Source of the DNA: Lacrimispora sphenoides JCM 1415
GTDB taxonomy: Bacteria; Bacillota; Clostridia; Lachnospirales; Lachnospiraceae
Length of the DNA: 64,000 nucleotides
Direction: 5' to 3'
Assembly: GCF_900105615.1 (NCBI RefSeq)
Contig: NZ_LT630003.1
Coordinates: 4,652,001 to 4,716,000, forward strand
Below the pieces are notes generated by a model. That model saw only the letters and a list, made by a program, of their open reading frames with translations, was not told the origin of the DNA and made no database searches. The translations under genes and the position numbers were made by a program. Shown here piece by piece: positions 32,774-44,070 of the stretch (its first letter is position 1; every line of letters begins with the position of its first letter).

Positions 32774-33613
32774 ATGGAGAACAATACAAAAGTAATTCAG
32801 GCGATAGAAGAATACTGTTTAAGGCACCCAAGTGCATATGAGGCAAGGCCATTTGGCGATTACCCAATCTGCTATAAGGTTATGGGAAAGATCTTTGCAC
32901 AGTTTAATCCTGTGGAAAAGTTTTACAAGATAACGTTAAAATGTGTGCCGGATAAAGCAAGTCTTTACCGGCAGCTTTATCCGGGGATTGTAGTACGCGG
33001 ATATCACTGCCCGCCGGTTCAGCAGCCCTATTGGAATACCATTAACCTGGATGATTTCTTCGATCTGGACATGCTGTTTCAGATGATAGATGAAGCTTAT
33101 GATGCTGTAATAAATAAGTTCAGCAAAAAGGCAAAAACGGAGTTGTTAAATCTTTCTGAATTGGAGTTTAAGGATACGGATGGGGAAGATCAGGATTTTG
33201 CAATGCTTTGCAATCGATTGGACAGTGCCCTTGATGAGATCGTTGGGGGTAAATTTCAAAGAAGTCAGTATGAACAATACAATCAAAGAGATGGTATCCA
33301 TGACGTGATTGTGGCATATCGGGAAGGGAAACCGATTGGGTGTGGTTCCTTTAAAATGTATGATGAAGATCATGCAGAGTTAAAACGAATTTATGTGGAA
33401 CCATCGTATCGGAATATGGGATTTGGTGCTGAAATGGTTCGGAGATTAGAGGCAAAGGCAAAGATCAAAGGATATCGATGGTGCATTTTAGAGACCGGTA
33501 AACCGTTAGAAGCAGCCTGTTATATGTACAAAAAGGCAGGATACAAAATTATGCCGAACTATGGGCTGTACGCGGATATGCCGGATTCCATTTGTATGGA
33601 GCGAAAAATCTGA
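32774..33613 (+). CDS. MmcQ/YjbR domain fused to GNAT acetyltransferase
   Basis: Residues 1-115 match the MmcQ/YjbR (CyaY-like DNA-binding) pattern: EARPFGDYPICYKVMGKIFAQF, ITLKCVPDKASLYRQ and the HCPPVQQPYWNTINLDD block. Residues ~140-279 are a GNAT acetyltransferase with VAYREGKPIGCGSF, LKRIYVEPSYRNMGFGAEMV (acetyl-CoA loop) and ETGKPLEAACYMYKKAGYK. The fusion would link a nucleic-acid- or ligand-binding module to N-acetyl transfer; the target is unknown. ORF intact, GGAGAC before the ATG. Confidence 0.85.
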   Translation: MENNTKVIQAIEEYCLRHPSAYEARPFGDYPICYKVMGKIFAQFNPVEKFYKITLKCVPDKASLYRQLYPGIVVRGYHCPPVQQPYWNTINLDDFFDLDMLFQMIDEAYDAVINKFSKKAKTELLNLSELEFKDTDGEDQDFAMLCNRLDSALDEIVGGKFQRSQYEQYNQRDGIHDVIVAYREGKPIGCGSFKMYDEDHAELKRIYVEPSYRNMGFGAEMVRRLEAKAKIKGYRWCILETGKPLEAACYMYKKAGYKIMPNYGLYADMPDSICMERKI

Positions 33614-33637
33614 TGGGGAATTTGGGGGTGTTATTCT

Positions 33638-34021
33638 ATGGAGAAGTATGAGCTTGGTTTGAATAAAAAATCTTTTTCCTTATTTTATAATGGCGGAGAA
33701 GTTTGGTGCGAACATTTGGATTCCCTTTATGGTGAAAAAGAACTGTTAAAGCAGAAATTTATACGGGATCTGATAGAAATCAGCAGACCGTCAACCAGCG
33801 CCTTTCTTGTAGTTGTTCTTGATGATACGGAAGTTGACAAAGAAATTTTAGAATGGATCGTTGATCGCTTTGTTATTTTAAAGAAGCCGCTGCGTAAAGT
33901 AGTATTTGTTGGCTTGGATTTAAAAATGAAGAATTATATTAAAAAGAAAAAAACAGATATTTCATTTATGATGACCTGTATTGATGATTTGGAAAAGGCG
34001 AAAGAGTGGCTTATTTCGTAA
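33638..34021 (+). CDS. Hypothetical protein (127 aa)
   Basis: The soluble alpha/beta protein has alternating strands and helices (TSAFLVVVLDDTEVDKEILE, RKVVFVGLDLKMKNYIKKKK). That pattern resembles STAS/SpoIIAA-like folds, but I cannot assign it. There is no signal or membrane segment. It lies 24 bp after the MmcQ-GNAT gene and before a second GNAT gene, so it may be part of that transcript. Confidence 0.65.
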   Translation: MEKYELGLNKKSFSLFYNGGEVWCEHLDSLYGEKELLKQKFIRDLIEISRPSTSAFLVVVLDDTEVDKEILEWIVDRFVILKKPLRKVVFVGLDLKMKNYIKKKKTDISFMMTCIDDLEKAKEWLIS

Positions 34022-34131
34022 AGATAAGAACAAACCGAGAGATTCATGCAACGACCCATCTGGCTTATTTACCGGAAATAATTATTACAATGAGATGAAA
34101 TTTTATTCATATATAAAGAAAGGTGATTCAG

Positions 34132-35064
34132 TTGGCATATAAATTTATATATTATACGGATGAATATTTTGATCAGATAGAAGAACTAATACTTAATAGC
34201 TATTCAATTGGATTTCCGGCTTATCAGTTTAATTATTTGCAATTTGATAGGGGCATTCATTCAGCATGGGCTAACAACACAGCCAATTGGGAGCAAACAA
34301 CAGGGTTGTGGTTTGAAGAGCAGAAACTTGCCGCAGCGGCTATAAGTATCGGGGCGTGGCAGGGAGATGCTTTCTTTATTTTTGACAGCCACGGCCGCAC
34401 GGAAGACAAGGAACTTTTAACAAAAATGTTTCATCATGCAGAAACCCATATGTCTTGTTTTAAGGGAAATGCACCCTACGAGGACAAAACAAGGTACCTT
34501 GAACTTACCATTCCACCCTATTTAAATCTTGTAAAAGAAACGGCAAAAGAAAGAGGTTTTGTAAAAGCAGATTCTGTTAGTAAGATAAACATCCTGCCTT
34601 TTGACGGAACTTTATTTCATATGGAACTCATTGATGGTTATTCATTTGCAGACGGATACACGGTTCCGCCGTTTTATTCGGCCAATGCTCATATGTTTTC
34701 GTTCAATTATACGTTACCTACTGCAAATAATATAAAATCTGGGTTTGAAGATTTAAAAAGGATGAAAGGGTATGATCCTGAATTGGATTTGGTTGTTCTT
34801 GATCTGGAAGGAAAACCAGTGGGACTTGCTATCGTATGGTATCATGAGGCGATGCAATTTTGTGAACTTGAGCCGTTGGGTGTGGCATGGTGGTGCAGGC
34901 GTAAAGGCATTGCCAGGGCTTTGATTTATGAATTGGCTAATAGAGTCATGAAAAAATACCCATTATGCAAAGGTATGGTTGGCGGTAATCAACAATTCTA
35001 TTGGGATCTGGGATTTTTGACAGAAGCTGAAAACGAAGTCTGGAAATGGGAAAAGAAGTTTTAG
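34132..35064 (+). CDS. GNAT-family N-acetyltransferase (two-domain)
   Basis: The C-terminal part (residues ~200-310) has the GNAT core: LDLVVLDLEGKPVGLAIVWY, then LEPLGVAWWCRRKGIARAL (acetyl-CoA loop) and GGNQQFYWDLGFLTEAENEV. The N-terminal 190 residues form a second, degenerate GNAT-like half. I prefer the TTG at 34132 with GAAAGGTG in front; a GTG at 34123 lies inside that ribosome site. The substrate is unknown. Confidence 0.8.
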   Translation: MAYKFIYYTDEYFDQIEELILNSYSIGFPAYQFNYLQFDRGIHSAWANNTANWEQTTGLWFEEQKLAAAAISIGAWQGDAFFIFDSHGRTEDKELLTKMFHHAETHMSCFKGNAPYEDKTRYLELTIPPYLNLVKETAKERGFVKADSVSKINILPFDGTLFHMELIDGYSFADGYTVPPFYSANAHMFSFNYTLPTANNIKSGFEDLKRMKGYDPELDLVVLDLEGKPVGLAIVWYHEAMQFCELEPLGVAWWCRRKGIARALIYELANRVMKKYPLCKGMVGGNQQFYWDLGFLTEAENEVWKWEKKF

Positions 35065-35124
35065 AGGATAGACAAAGAAATGAAATAGGCCAGGAAAGAG
35101 TATTTCGTAGAAGGGAGAACAGGG

Positions 35125-35874
35125 ATGTTTCGTGTGGAGCAGGTTAAGTCACTGAATGACCTGGAAATGGAAGTATATCAATATGTGACGAAAAATTATG
35201 ATAAAGTGAAGTACATGAGAATTCGGGAATTGGCTCAGGAAGCCCATGTTTCCACTTCTACGGTACTGCGCTTTTGTAAGAAAATGGATTGTAACGGCTA
35301 TGCCGAATTTAAGGTAAAGTTAAAGCAGCATTTTGATAAGGGAAAAGAAATGTCTGCTACGGACGATGTGACGGAAGTCATTGACTTTTTAAAGAAAACA
35401 ACTTCGGAAGAATTTGAGAAAAAGCTGGATATGCTGACAGAAGTGATTGTTCGTGCAAACCGTATTATTTTTGTAGGCAGCGGCATGTCCGGGATTGTGG
35501 CAAAATATGGGGCAAGGTATTTTTCCAGTATGGGAAAGTTTTGTCTTTATATTGACGAACCTCATTATCCCACGGAGAGCAGATTTTTTGAAAATGCTCT
35601 GGTCATTGTATTCTCAGTTTCTGGAGAGTCGAATGATACCATTGGTCATGTGATCCGTTTTAAGGAACAAAATTGCCAGATTTTCAGTGTGACCAATACG
35701 GAGAATTGTACTGTGGCGAAGTTATCGGACTATAACATTGCTTATTATGTGACTTATACGCGTCTGAAGGTGTATGATATTACCACTCAAATGCCTGCAA
35801 TCAGCATTGTAGAACGTCTGGGGAAGAAGCTGTACCGGTATACTTCCGAAGAAATGGATCATAATTCAAATTAG
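35125..35874 (+). CDS. RpiR/MurR-family transcriptional regulator
   Basis: Residues 1-75 form the RpiR helix-turn-helix (YMRIRELAQEAHVSTSTVLR, FCKKMDCNGYAEFKVKL). Residues ~100-235 form a SIS phosphosugar-binding domain (RIIFVGSGMSGIVAKYGARY, VIVFSVSGESNDTIGHVIRF). Such proteins sense a phosphosugar and control an adjacent sugar operon. It lies directly before the PTS permease and GH1 genes, separated by its own terminator and a new promoter. Its likely ligand is a phosphorylated beta-glucoside product. Confidence 0.9.
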   Translation: MFRVEQVKSLNDLEMEVYQYVTKNYDKVKYMRIRELAQEAHVSTSTVLRFCKKMDCNGYAEFKVKLKQHFDKGKEMSATDDVTEVIDFLKKTTSEEFEKKLDMLTEVIVRANRIIFVGSGMSGIVAKYGARYFSSMGKFCLYIDEPHYPTESRFFENALVIVFSVSGESNDTIGHVIRFKEQNCQIFSVTNTENCTVAKLSDYNIAYYVTYTRLKVYDITTQMPAISIVERLGKKLYRYTSEEMDHNSN

Positions 35875-35910
35875 GAAAGTTGTGAATTAAGAAAACGTAC
35901 TGTTACGTAT

Positions 35911-35946
35911 AAAAAACAAGTGAGAATTGACGTCACTTGTTTTTTT
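35911..35946 (+). terminator. Rho-independent terminator of the RpiR gene
   Basis: AAAAACAAGTGA pairs with TCACTTGTTTTT around a 9-nt loop, with the T-run on the right. Confidence 0.85.
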
Positions 35947-35960
35947 GCGCCCTGGAACTA

Positions 35961-35989
35961 ATGACAAGAAACTTGATAAACAGTATAAT
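35961..35989 (+). promoter_or_regulatory. Promoter of the EIIA-less PTS / GH1 operon
   Basis: ATGACA (35961-35966) and TATAAT (35984-35989) are 17 bp apart, 52 bp before the permease start. Confidence 0.65.
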
Positions 35990-36041
35990 CACAATCAGCT
36001 TAATTATACGAATTCATTAATTTATAAGAGAGGAAAGAAAA

Positions 36042-38880
<2,839 letters not shown>

Positions 38881-38928
38881 TAGAGGAATTGCGGACTACG
38901 TAAGAAACTCATAGTAAATTTGAAAAAC

Positions 38929-39013
38929 CGGGATAATTTTTTCGGCTGCATTTGCAGCCGGAACGAGAGCTCTGTGATTAAAAGGACTTCACATGTAATG
39001 TGGAGTCTTTTTT
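38929..39013 (+). ncRNA. Two-hairpin RNA element / terminator, copy B
   Basis: From CGGGAT onward it aligns with 15577-15661. Hairpin 1 pairs CGGCTGC with GCAGCCG (38943-38949 with 38954-38960). Hairpin 2 pairs AGGACTTCACAT with ATGTGGAGTCTT (loop GTA) and runs into T's. The G-C pair at 15640-15650 of copy A is A-T here, and hairpin 1 is two pairs longer. It ends the PTS/GH1 operon. Why the whole 85-bp unit is conserved is unknown. Confidence 0.65.
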
Positions 39014-39212
39014 TATGTTGTAATTAATAAAGTAACGTATTATATTTGACTATGTTGTTTGCTTTTTACAAGATTGATACATCTATATGTTTTTTTATAT
39101 AGTAAGGCGAACAATATGAAATAATAAGAAGATAAAAATTAATAGATATCCTGAATCAAATTCAGGACCTGGCTTATTAATGATAAAAGGGAGCTGGATA
39201 GAAAGGAAAAAA

Positions 39213-39866
39213 ATGCATAATATTTTAATTGTCGAAGATGAAAAACCTATATCTGATTTTATTAAGCTAAGCTTGAGAGCGATGGGATATGATTGTGAAC
39301 AGGTCTATGACGGGGAAGCGGCTGCAAATAAAGTTTTGGAAAAAAGGTATTCGCTGATTCTACTGGATATCATGCTGCCAAAGGCCAATGGATTTGAATT
39401 AATGGAATTTATCCGCCCTATGGAGATTCCGGTAATATTTTTGACTGCAAAAGGAAGTTTGCAGGACAAAGTTAAGGGCTTCAAGTTAGGTGCGGATGAT
39501 TACTTGACAAAGCCCTTTCAGATAGAGGAATTGCAGGCTAGGATTGAAAACGTGCTCAGGCGGTATTATAAAACAGATGAAATCTTGTCTTACAGAAATA
39601 TTTCTGTGAATGTATCATCTCATAAGGTGACAAAGGACGAACAGGAGATTACATTAGCAGAGAAAGAGTTTAAATTACTGGTGCTATTTATTAAAAATAA
39701 GAATTTGGCATTATTCAGAGAGCAGATTTATGAGAGAGTATGGGAAGGGGAGTATACTGGAGATAGCAGAACGGTTGATATGCATATACAAAGACTGCGT
39801 AAAAAATTAGATCTATATGATCAATTGGTATCTGTATTTAAAATTGGATACCGTTTGGAGGATTAA
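39213..39866 (+). CDS. OmpR-family response regulator
   Basis: The 217-aa regulator has a receiver domain (MHNILIVEDEKPISDF, phospho-acceptor Asp52 in ILLDIMLPKANG, Thr/Lys in FLTAKGS and LTKPF) and a C-terminal winged helix (KEFKLLVLFIKNKNLALFRE, RTVDMHIQRLRKKL). I use ATG 39213 with GAAAGGA in front rather than the in-frame ATG at 39180. It is directly followed by its histidine kinase with no gap. Confidence 0.93.
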   Translation: MHNILIVEDEKPISDFIKLSLRAMGYDCEQVYDGEAAANKVLEKRYSLILLDIMLPKANGFELMEFIRPMEIPVIFLTAKGSLQDKVKGFKLGADDYLTKPFQIEELQARIENVLRRYYKTDEILSYRNISVNVSSHKVTKDEQEITLAEKEFKLLVLFIKNKNLALFREQIYERVWEGEYTGDSRTVDMHIQRLRKKLDLYDQLVSVFKIGYRLED

Positions 39867-41285
39867 ATGAAACTTTCCTGGAAGATTTTTTCAAATACAT
39901 TTCTGGTCGTTCTATTTGCATTGACATTAGAGGGCGTTGTACTGCTGTCAATGACATTCCATAAAGCATATCTGCTGGAGGTTGAGAGGGAAAAAGAAAA
40001 TATCGAAAGCATACATCGGGATCTGGTCACGCTGCTTGCGAATGATAGCAGTACATTGTATAAGGAACCTACAAAAAGTATTGAGGAAGCAATTGATATT
40101 TTGAAAAACAATTGGAAGGGTGAATCTTATAGAATAAGCGATGAAAATGGGAAGGTATTGTTTCAGAACGATGATGCAGGGTTTTTAGATAAAAAGAGTA
40201 GTAATTTATCTCTTTACAGGATTGTATATCGAGTAGAGAAAAATGCTAAGGGTTATTTTTTACAAATGTCAGTTCTGACAGAGCTGCTTAGACGACCTAT
40301 TATAATTGAGGTTCATAAAGATCTTACGCAGATATTTTTAGAGAAAGAGGAGCAGCAAAGAATATTTATAATAACCATAATTGCTGTGGGGGCCATAAGC
40401 GCATTGCTAAACGCTGTCAATGTTATAAAGTTAACGAAACCAATTCATAAATTGATTTATGCGGTGAAAAAGATCAGGTCAGGAGACTACACGGAAAGAG
40501 TGGAATATAAGGAGAAAGATGAAGTTGGTATTTTGGCAGCCGATTTTAATGGTATGGCGGAACAATTAGAAGAAAAAATAAAGCAGCTGAAGGAAACGGC
40601 AAAAAATCAGGAAGAACTGGCAGGCAGTTTGGCACATGAAATCAGAACACCTCTTACTGCCATGATAGGATATGCAGATTTAATAAAAAGAAGCAAATTG
40701 GAGGAACAGGATTTCCTATATGCCGTGGACTATATTATTTCGGAAGGAAAGAGACTGGAAGCACTTTCTAACAAGATGATGCAGTTACTAATAGAAAAGA
40801 ATGCAATACCTAATTATACCGTCAGTACCGTCCAGAATTTATTGGAAGATGCTCTGGAAGCAATGAACCCTGTTTTTGACAAAAAGAAAATTGCCGTGAA
40901 AAAGTCTTCTATTAATTTTCCGATCAGAGCAGATATGGAGCTTATGAAAAATGTTTTATTAAATATATTAGATAATGGTGGAAAAGCGGCTGGCGTAAAT
41001 GGCGAGATTACGATAGAAACCGGCTGTAAGAGCGGTAATGTATGGATCTCAATAACAGATAACGGGATGGGTATGCCAAAAGAGGAGATTTCTAAAATTC
41101 AGAAAGCCTTTTACCGGGTGGATAAATCCCGTTCCAGAGCAGATGGGGGAGCAGGCCTGGGATTAGCAATTTGTTCTAATATTATGAATATTCATAAAGG
41201 GGAAATACTGTTTGAGAGTGAAGTGGGCAAAGGAACTACAGTGACGTTGGTATGGAAAGGAAGTATCGATGAACAGGACATTTAA
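39867..41285 (+). CDS. Sensor histidine kinase
   Basis: The 472-aa protein has two membrane segments (residues ~10-30 and ~168-188) around an extracellular sensor region of about 135 residues. A HAMP linker, the phospho-His box SLAHEIRTPLTAMIGY and the ATP-binding N (LLNILDNGGKAAG) and G boxes (ITDNGMGMPKEE, GAGLGLAICSNIM) follow. The ligand is unknown. It pairs with the response regulator upstream. Its end overlaps the next gene by 17 bp, so the accessory membrane protein is co-translated. Confidence 0.92.
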   Translation: MKLSWKIFSNTFLVVLFALTLEGVVLLSMTFHKAYLLEVEREKENIESIHRDLVTLLANDSSTLYKEPTKSIEEAIDILKNNWKGESYRISDENGKVLFQNDDAGFLDKKSSNLSLYRIVYRVEKNAKGYFLQMSVLTELLRRPIIIEVHKDLTQIFLEKEEQQRIFIITIIAVGAISALLNAVNVIKLTKPIHKLIYAVKKIRSGDYTERVEYKEKDEVGILAADFNGMAEQLEEKIKQLKETAKNQEELAGSLAHEIRTPLTAMIGYADLIKRSKLEEQDFLYAVDYIISEGKRLEALSNKMMQLLIEKNAIPNYTVSTVQNLLEDALEAMNPVFDKKKIAVKKSSINFPIRADMELMKNVLLNILDNGGKAAGVNGEITIETGCKSGNVWISITDNGMGMPKEEISKIQKAFYRVDKSRSRADGGAGLGLAICSNIMNIHKGEILFESEVGKGTTVTLVWKGSIDEQDI

Positions 41286-41817
41286 TTATGTATTATATCT
41301 GACCAAGATAGCTGTCTCAGGTTTGGCAATCTTGATCTTTCCATATCTTTATTTTCAGTATCAGGACCGGAAGCTGTTAAGTGAGACAAAAGAAATGGAT
41401 ATGAATGTTTTTCAGATGGATATAATAGAGAAAAATACGTTAACACTAGAGGAAAAAATGAGGCTGTTAACTGACGGTAATGCAAATCTAAAGCTTATTG
41501 AACTTAAAACGGGAGACAGGTTTAGTCTATATGAGGCGCGCAGGCAATGCTTTCGGGAACTTGGCAAGATTCCTGTTTTGGAGATTACGATATATGGTCC
41601 CATATTAAGAGAGATTGATATAACTCCTTACCTGTTAATTGACTCAGAGACACCGTCGAGTTCCATGCTTATATGGAAAGGATATCTGACAATAAAGGAT
41701 ATCAAATATCAAATCACTTTGGAAGAGGAAAGCGGAAAGATATTATTCATTCAGCCAGTGGGGGAAAAAGATGATATTTTGAACATGCAGTGGGAAAAAT
41801 ATTTAAAAAACCCGTAG
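41269..41817 (+). CDS. Membrane-anchored protein linked to the two-component system
   Basis: One N-terminal membrane segment (AVSGLAILIFPYLYFQYQ) anchors a 145-residue extracellular domain without a recognised fold (TLEEKMRLLTDGNANLKLIE, LEITIYGPILREIDITPYLL). The 17-bp overlap with the kinase gene suggests the two proteins work together, perhaps in sensing. The family was not recognised. Confidence 0.75.
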   Translation: MNRTFNYVLYLTKIAVSGLAILIFPYLYFQYQDRKLLSETKEMDMNVFQMDIIEKNTLTLEEKMRLLTDGNANLKLIELKTGDRFSLYEARRQCFRELGKIPVLEITIYGPILREIDITPYLLIDSETPSSSMLIWKGYLTIKDIKYQITLEEESGKILFIQPVGEKDDILNMQWEKYLKNP

Positions 41818-41888
41818 GCATAATACAAGTTTGTTACATTTATTAGAGAGAATACAGTATAACCTAAAAACAAATGGAGGATATTCAG

Positions 41889-42641
41889 ATGAAAAATAAA
41901 AAATACGGGATGCTGCTATTAGGAAGCCTTGCAATTACAGTAACACTGTCCATAAGTGCTTGCGGAAACAGAGCATTAAACACGCAAACGGATACTGGAT
42001 CTGCAAAAATAACAGAGGAAGTAACCCAGAAAGAGCCGGCCCAGTCAGAAACTACATATTCTGAAACTACTGGCTCAAAAGAAACATCGGCTGCCAATAA
42101 CAGCAGAACTGATGAAGTGCCAATGTTAAAGTTACCGGAAGGCATAACAGGCATGAAAGCAGAGTCAAAACCTTTGAAAGAGCTAAGAGATCTGATAATT
42201 GAAGACATGGAGGTACCGGAGGAATATTTTGAAACGACAAATTATTTTTATAACTATATTGATTTAAATGATGATGGTAAGGATGAAATATTTGTTATGG
42301 TAACAGGTCCTTATACCAGCGGCTCCGGTGGAAGCAGTGCATTGCTGTTATCTGAAAATGGTGGAAAGCTGCATGTTGTTCAGGAATTTACATTAATCAA
42401 TGAACCAATCATTGTCAGTGATAAGTTAGACAATGGATATCATGAGTTAATTGTGCCGTATTATAACGAAAACAAAGCTCAGTATTCTGTACTAAAGTAT
42501 AAGAACGGTGCTTACCCTAATGTACCGGATGGAGAGATAATAAATAGTCTGGAGGGAGTAAAGGGGAAAGCAATCATTGCCAATGACAGGATAAATGAAG
42601 TGCAGGCAGGAATCATGGGAATAAATCTTAGCAAAGAGTAA
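41889..42641 (+). CDS. Lipoprotein with acidic Ca-loop-like motif
   Basis: The signal peptide ends in ISAC (lipobox), so the protein is surface-anchored. A Thr/Glu/Ser-rich spacer follows. The folded part contains DLNDDGKDEIFVMVTGPYTS, a loop like those of EF-hand or FG-GAP repeats, and GYHELIVPYY. I start at ATG 41889 with TGGAGGAT in front. As the fourth gene after the two-component pair, it may be a sensor partner or a target. 250 aa. Confidence 0.8.
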   Translation: MKNKKYGMLLLGSLAITVTLSISACGNRALNTQTDTGSAKITEEVTQKEPAQSETTYSETTGSKETSAANNSRTDEVPMLKLPEGITGMKAESKPLKELRDLIIEDMEVPEEYFETTNYFYNYIDLNDDGKDEIFVMVTGPYTSGSGGSSALLLSENGGKLHVVQEFTLINEPIIVSDKLDNGYHELIVPYYNENKAQYSVLKYKNGAYPNVPDGEIINSLEGVKGKAIIANDRINEVQAGIMGINLSKE

Positions 42642-42671
42642 ATAATGAGATCAAGCGGTCTCTAATAATCC

Positions 42672-42698
42672 AAAAGGTACTGGAAACAGTACCTTTTC
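42672..42698 (+). terminator. Rho-independent terminator of the two-component operon
   Basis: AAAAGGTACTG pairs perfectly with CAGTACCTTTT around a GAAA loop, then CTT. Confidence 0.85.
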
Positions 42699-42923
42699 TT
42701 ACGCTATGTATAAAAAATACAATTATGGTACAAACTAACTATAAATACCTGGTGAGGACAAAAACTTATACTTGGTATCCCGTATGTCTTACGAGGATGC
42801 TTATTTGGTTTTATAATAATTCAAAAAGATTTGTTTTATTTTGAATTTATTGACTATCAGGTTTTTACACAAATAATGATGAATTTCATTATAAATAATT
42901 CTTTTAAAGAGAGGTAATAAACG

Positions 42924-43184
42924 ATGGGAATTATAAGTTGGATTATTATTGGTGCTCTTGCCGGTTGGATTGCCAGTATGTTCACTGGCAATAATAAAAG
43001 TATGGGCGCTGGCGCCAATATCGTGGTAGGGATCATCGGCGGTTTAATCGGCGGTTTTTTGATGGGCCTCCTGGGAGGAACCGGCATTACCGGATTTAAT
43101 GTTTGGAGCTTGATCGTCTCTATCGTTGGTTCCATTATTTTATTATGGATTGTAAATGCAGTGAGAAGACAGAAGACTGAGTAA
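42924..43184 (+). CDS. GlsB/YeaQ/YmgE-family membrane protein
   Basis: The 86-aa protein is three glycine-rich membrane segments (IISWIIIGALAGWIASMF, NIVVGIIGGLIGGFLMG, VWSLIVSIVGSIILLW) with the typical TGNNKSMGAGANIVVGIIGG block of the transglycosylase-associated/YeaQ family. The function is unclear; members respond to envelope stress. AGAGAGGT precedes the ATG. Monocistronic, with a hairpin terminator after it. Confidence 0.88.
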   Translation: MGIISWIIIGALAGWIASMFTGNNKSMGAGANIVVGIIGGLIGGFLMGLLGGTGITGFNVWSLIVSIVGSIILLWIVNAVRRQKTE

Positions 43185-43262
43185 AATAATTTACATGGCT
43201 GTTTATGCCATAAGAAAAAATATCCTGAAGCGATCTGGATACGCTTGCATAATCAAAAGGGG

Positions 43263-43316
43263 TATGTCAAATAGACTGTGTTACACAGTACAGGCTATTT
43301 GATATATCTCTTTTTG
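43263..43316 (+). terminator. Terminator with internal stem
   Basis: TCAAATAG (43267-43274) pairs with CTATTTGA (43295-43302), and ACTGTG pairs with CACAGT inside it. TCTCTTTTTG follows. About 240 bp of AT-rich DNA without a gene lies between this and the next promoter. Confidence 0.7.
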
Positions 43317-43495
43317 TATGTTCTTTTAAGAATTCGACAATGATTCAAATATTTAATAAACTTTAAAAATAGGAAAGATCAGATGAAAATTTCTTGGCGA
43401 ACAGAATGAAAAAAAGTTATCAGGTACATATGTTATTGTGCACTATACACATGAAAATATAAGAACAATCATAAAAAATTACTATAATCCTCAAC

Positions 43496-43524
43496 TTGAA
43501 TTTCCATTTTGCCTATGTTATACT
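43496..43524 (+). promoter_or_regulatory. Promoter facing a dead GH9 gene
   Basis: TTGAAT (43496-43501) and TATACT (43519-43524) are 17 bp apart. The only downstream target is the pseudogene at 43564. Confidence 0.6.
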
Positions 43525-43539
43525 GTTGTCAACACATAA

Positions 43540-43560
43540 TTAATAAACAAAGTTTAATAA
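43540..43560 (+). promoter_or_regulatory. Near-perfect palindrome, candidate ROK operator
   Basis: The 21 bp TTAATAAAC-AAA-GTTTAATAA match symmetrically in 8 of 9 pairs and sit 15 bp after the -10 box. AT-rich palindromes of this kind fit ROK/XylR-type repressors; a ROK gene lies 0.5 kb away. Confidence 0.5.
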
Positions 43561-43563
43561 TAA

Positions 43564-44067
43564 AATTCACCCTGGAGTCCCTGGTTGGCAGCAAATGGGA
43601 TTATGGAAGAATCCGGCTGGGAGGGACCAGCCATGGCCTTATGCCTGATCGGGCTTCCTGTCATTGCACTTCTTGAATATGCTTCAACAGAAAAGAACAG
43701 TTCCCGCATCATACAACAGTAGAGCCATGGTGGCAGGGAGAAAATGTCAGGATCGCTTCCTTATCGGCAGCGGCCAGAGTCCTTATAAGGGTTACGGGTG
43801 ATGAGGATTTAGGATCAGCTGGAGTATTTTGCAGATAATCAGATCAACTGGATCATAGGCTTAAATCCCTTTGATTCCTGTATGATGGATGGCTACAATT
43901 GCCCGGGGGGTATCTGCAATGGAATCACAAGCGATGAGAATAATGAAGAAGGAATCGCATTTATCCGGGAACCAGGAGGCGCAGTGAGTGATAACTGGCG
44001 CTGGGCGGAACAATGGATTCCTCATGTATCATGGTTTATTCTTGCACAAGCCTTTAAACGGAGATAG
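43564..44067 (+). pseudogene. Remnant of a GH9-like glycoside hydrolase
   Basis: Three frames carry successive pieces of one protein. The first reads SPWLAANGIMEESGWEGPAM to EYASTEKNS. Next comes EPWWQGENVRIASLSAAARV to VTGDED. The third reads QLEYFADNQINWIIGLNPFD to HVSWFILAQAFKRR, ending at 44067. The last piece, with the NWIIGLNPF motif, resembles the C-terminal end of the GH9 catalytic barrel. The N-terminal bulk is missing and at least two frameshifts are present. It begins directly after a promoter and palindrome, so the gene body was deleted rather than moved. It ends 4 bp from the convergent ROK gene. Confidence 0.65.
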
Positions 44068-44070
44068 AAG

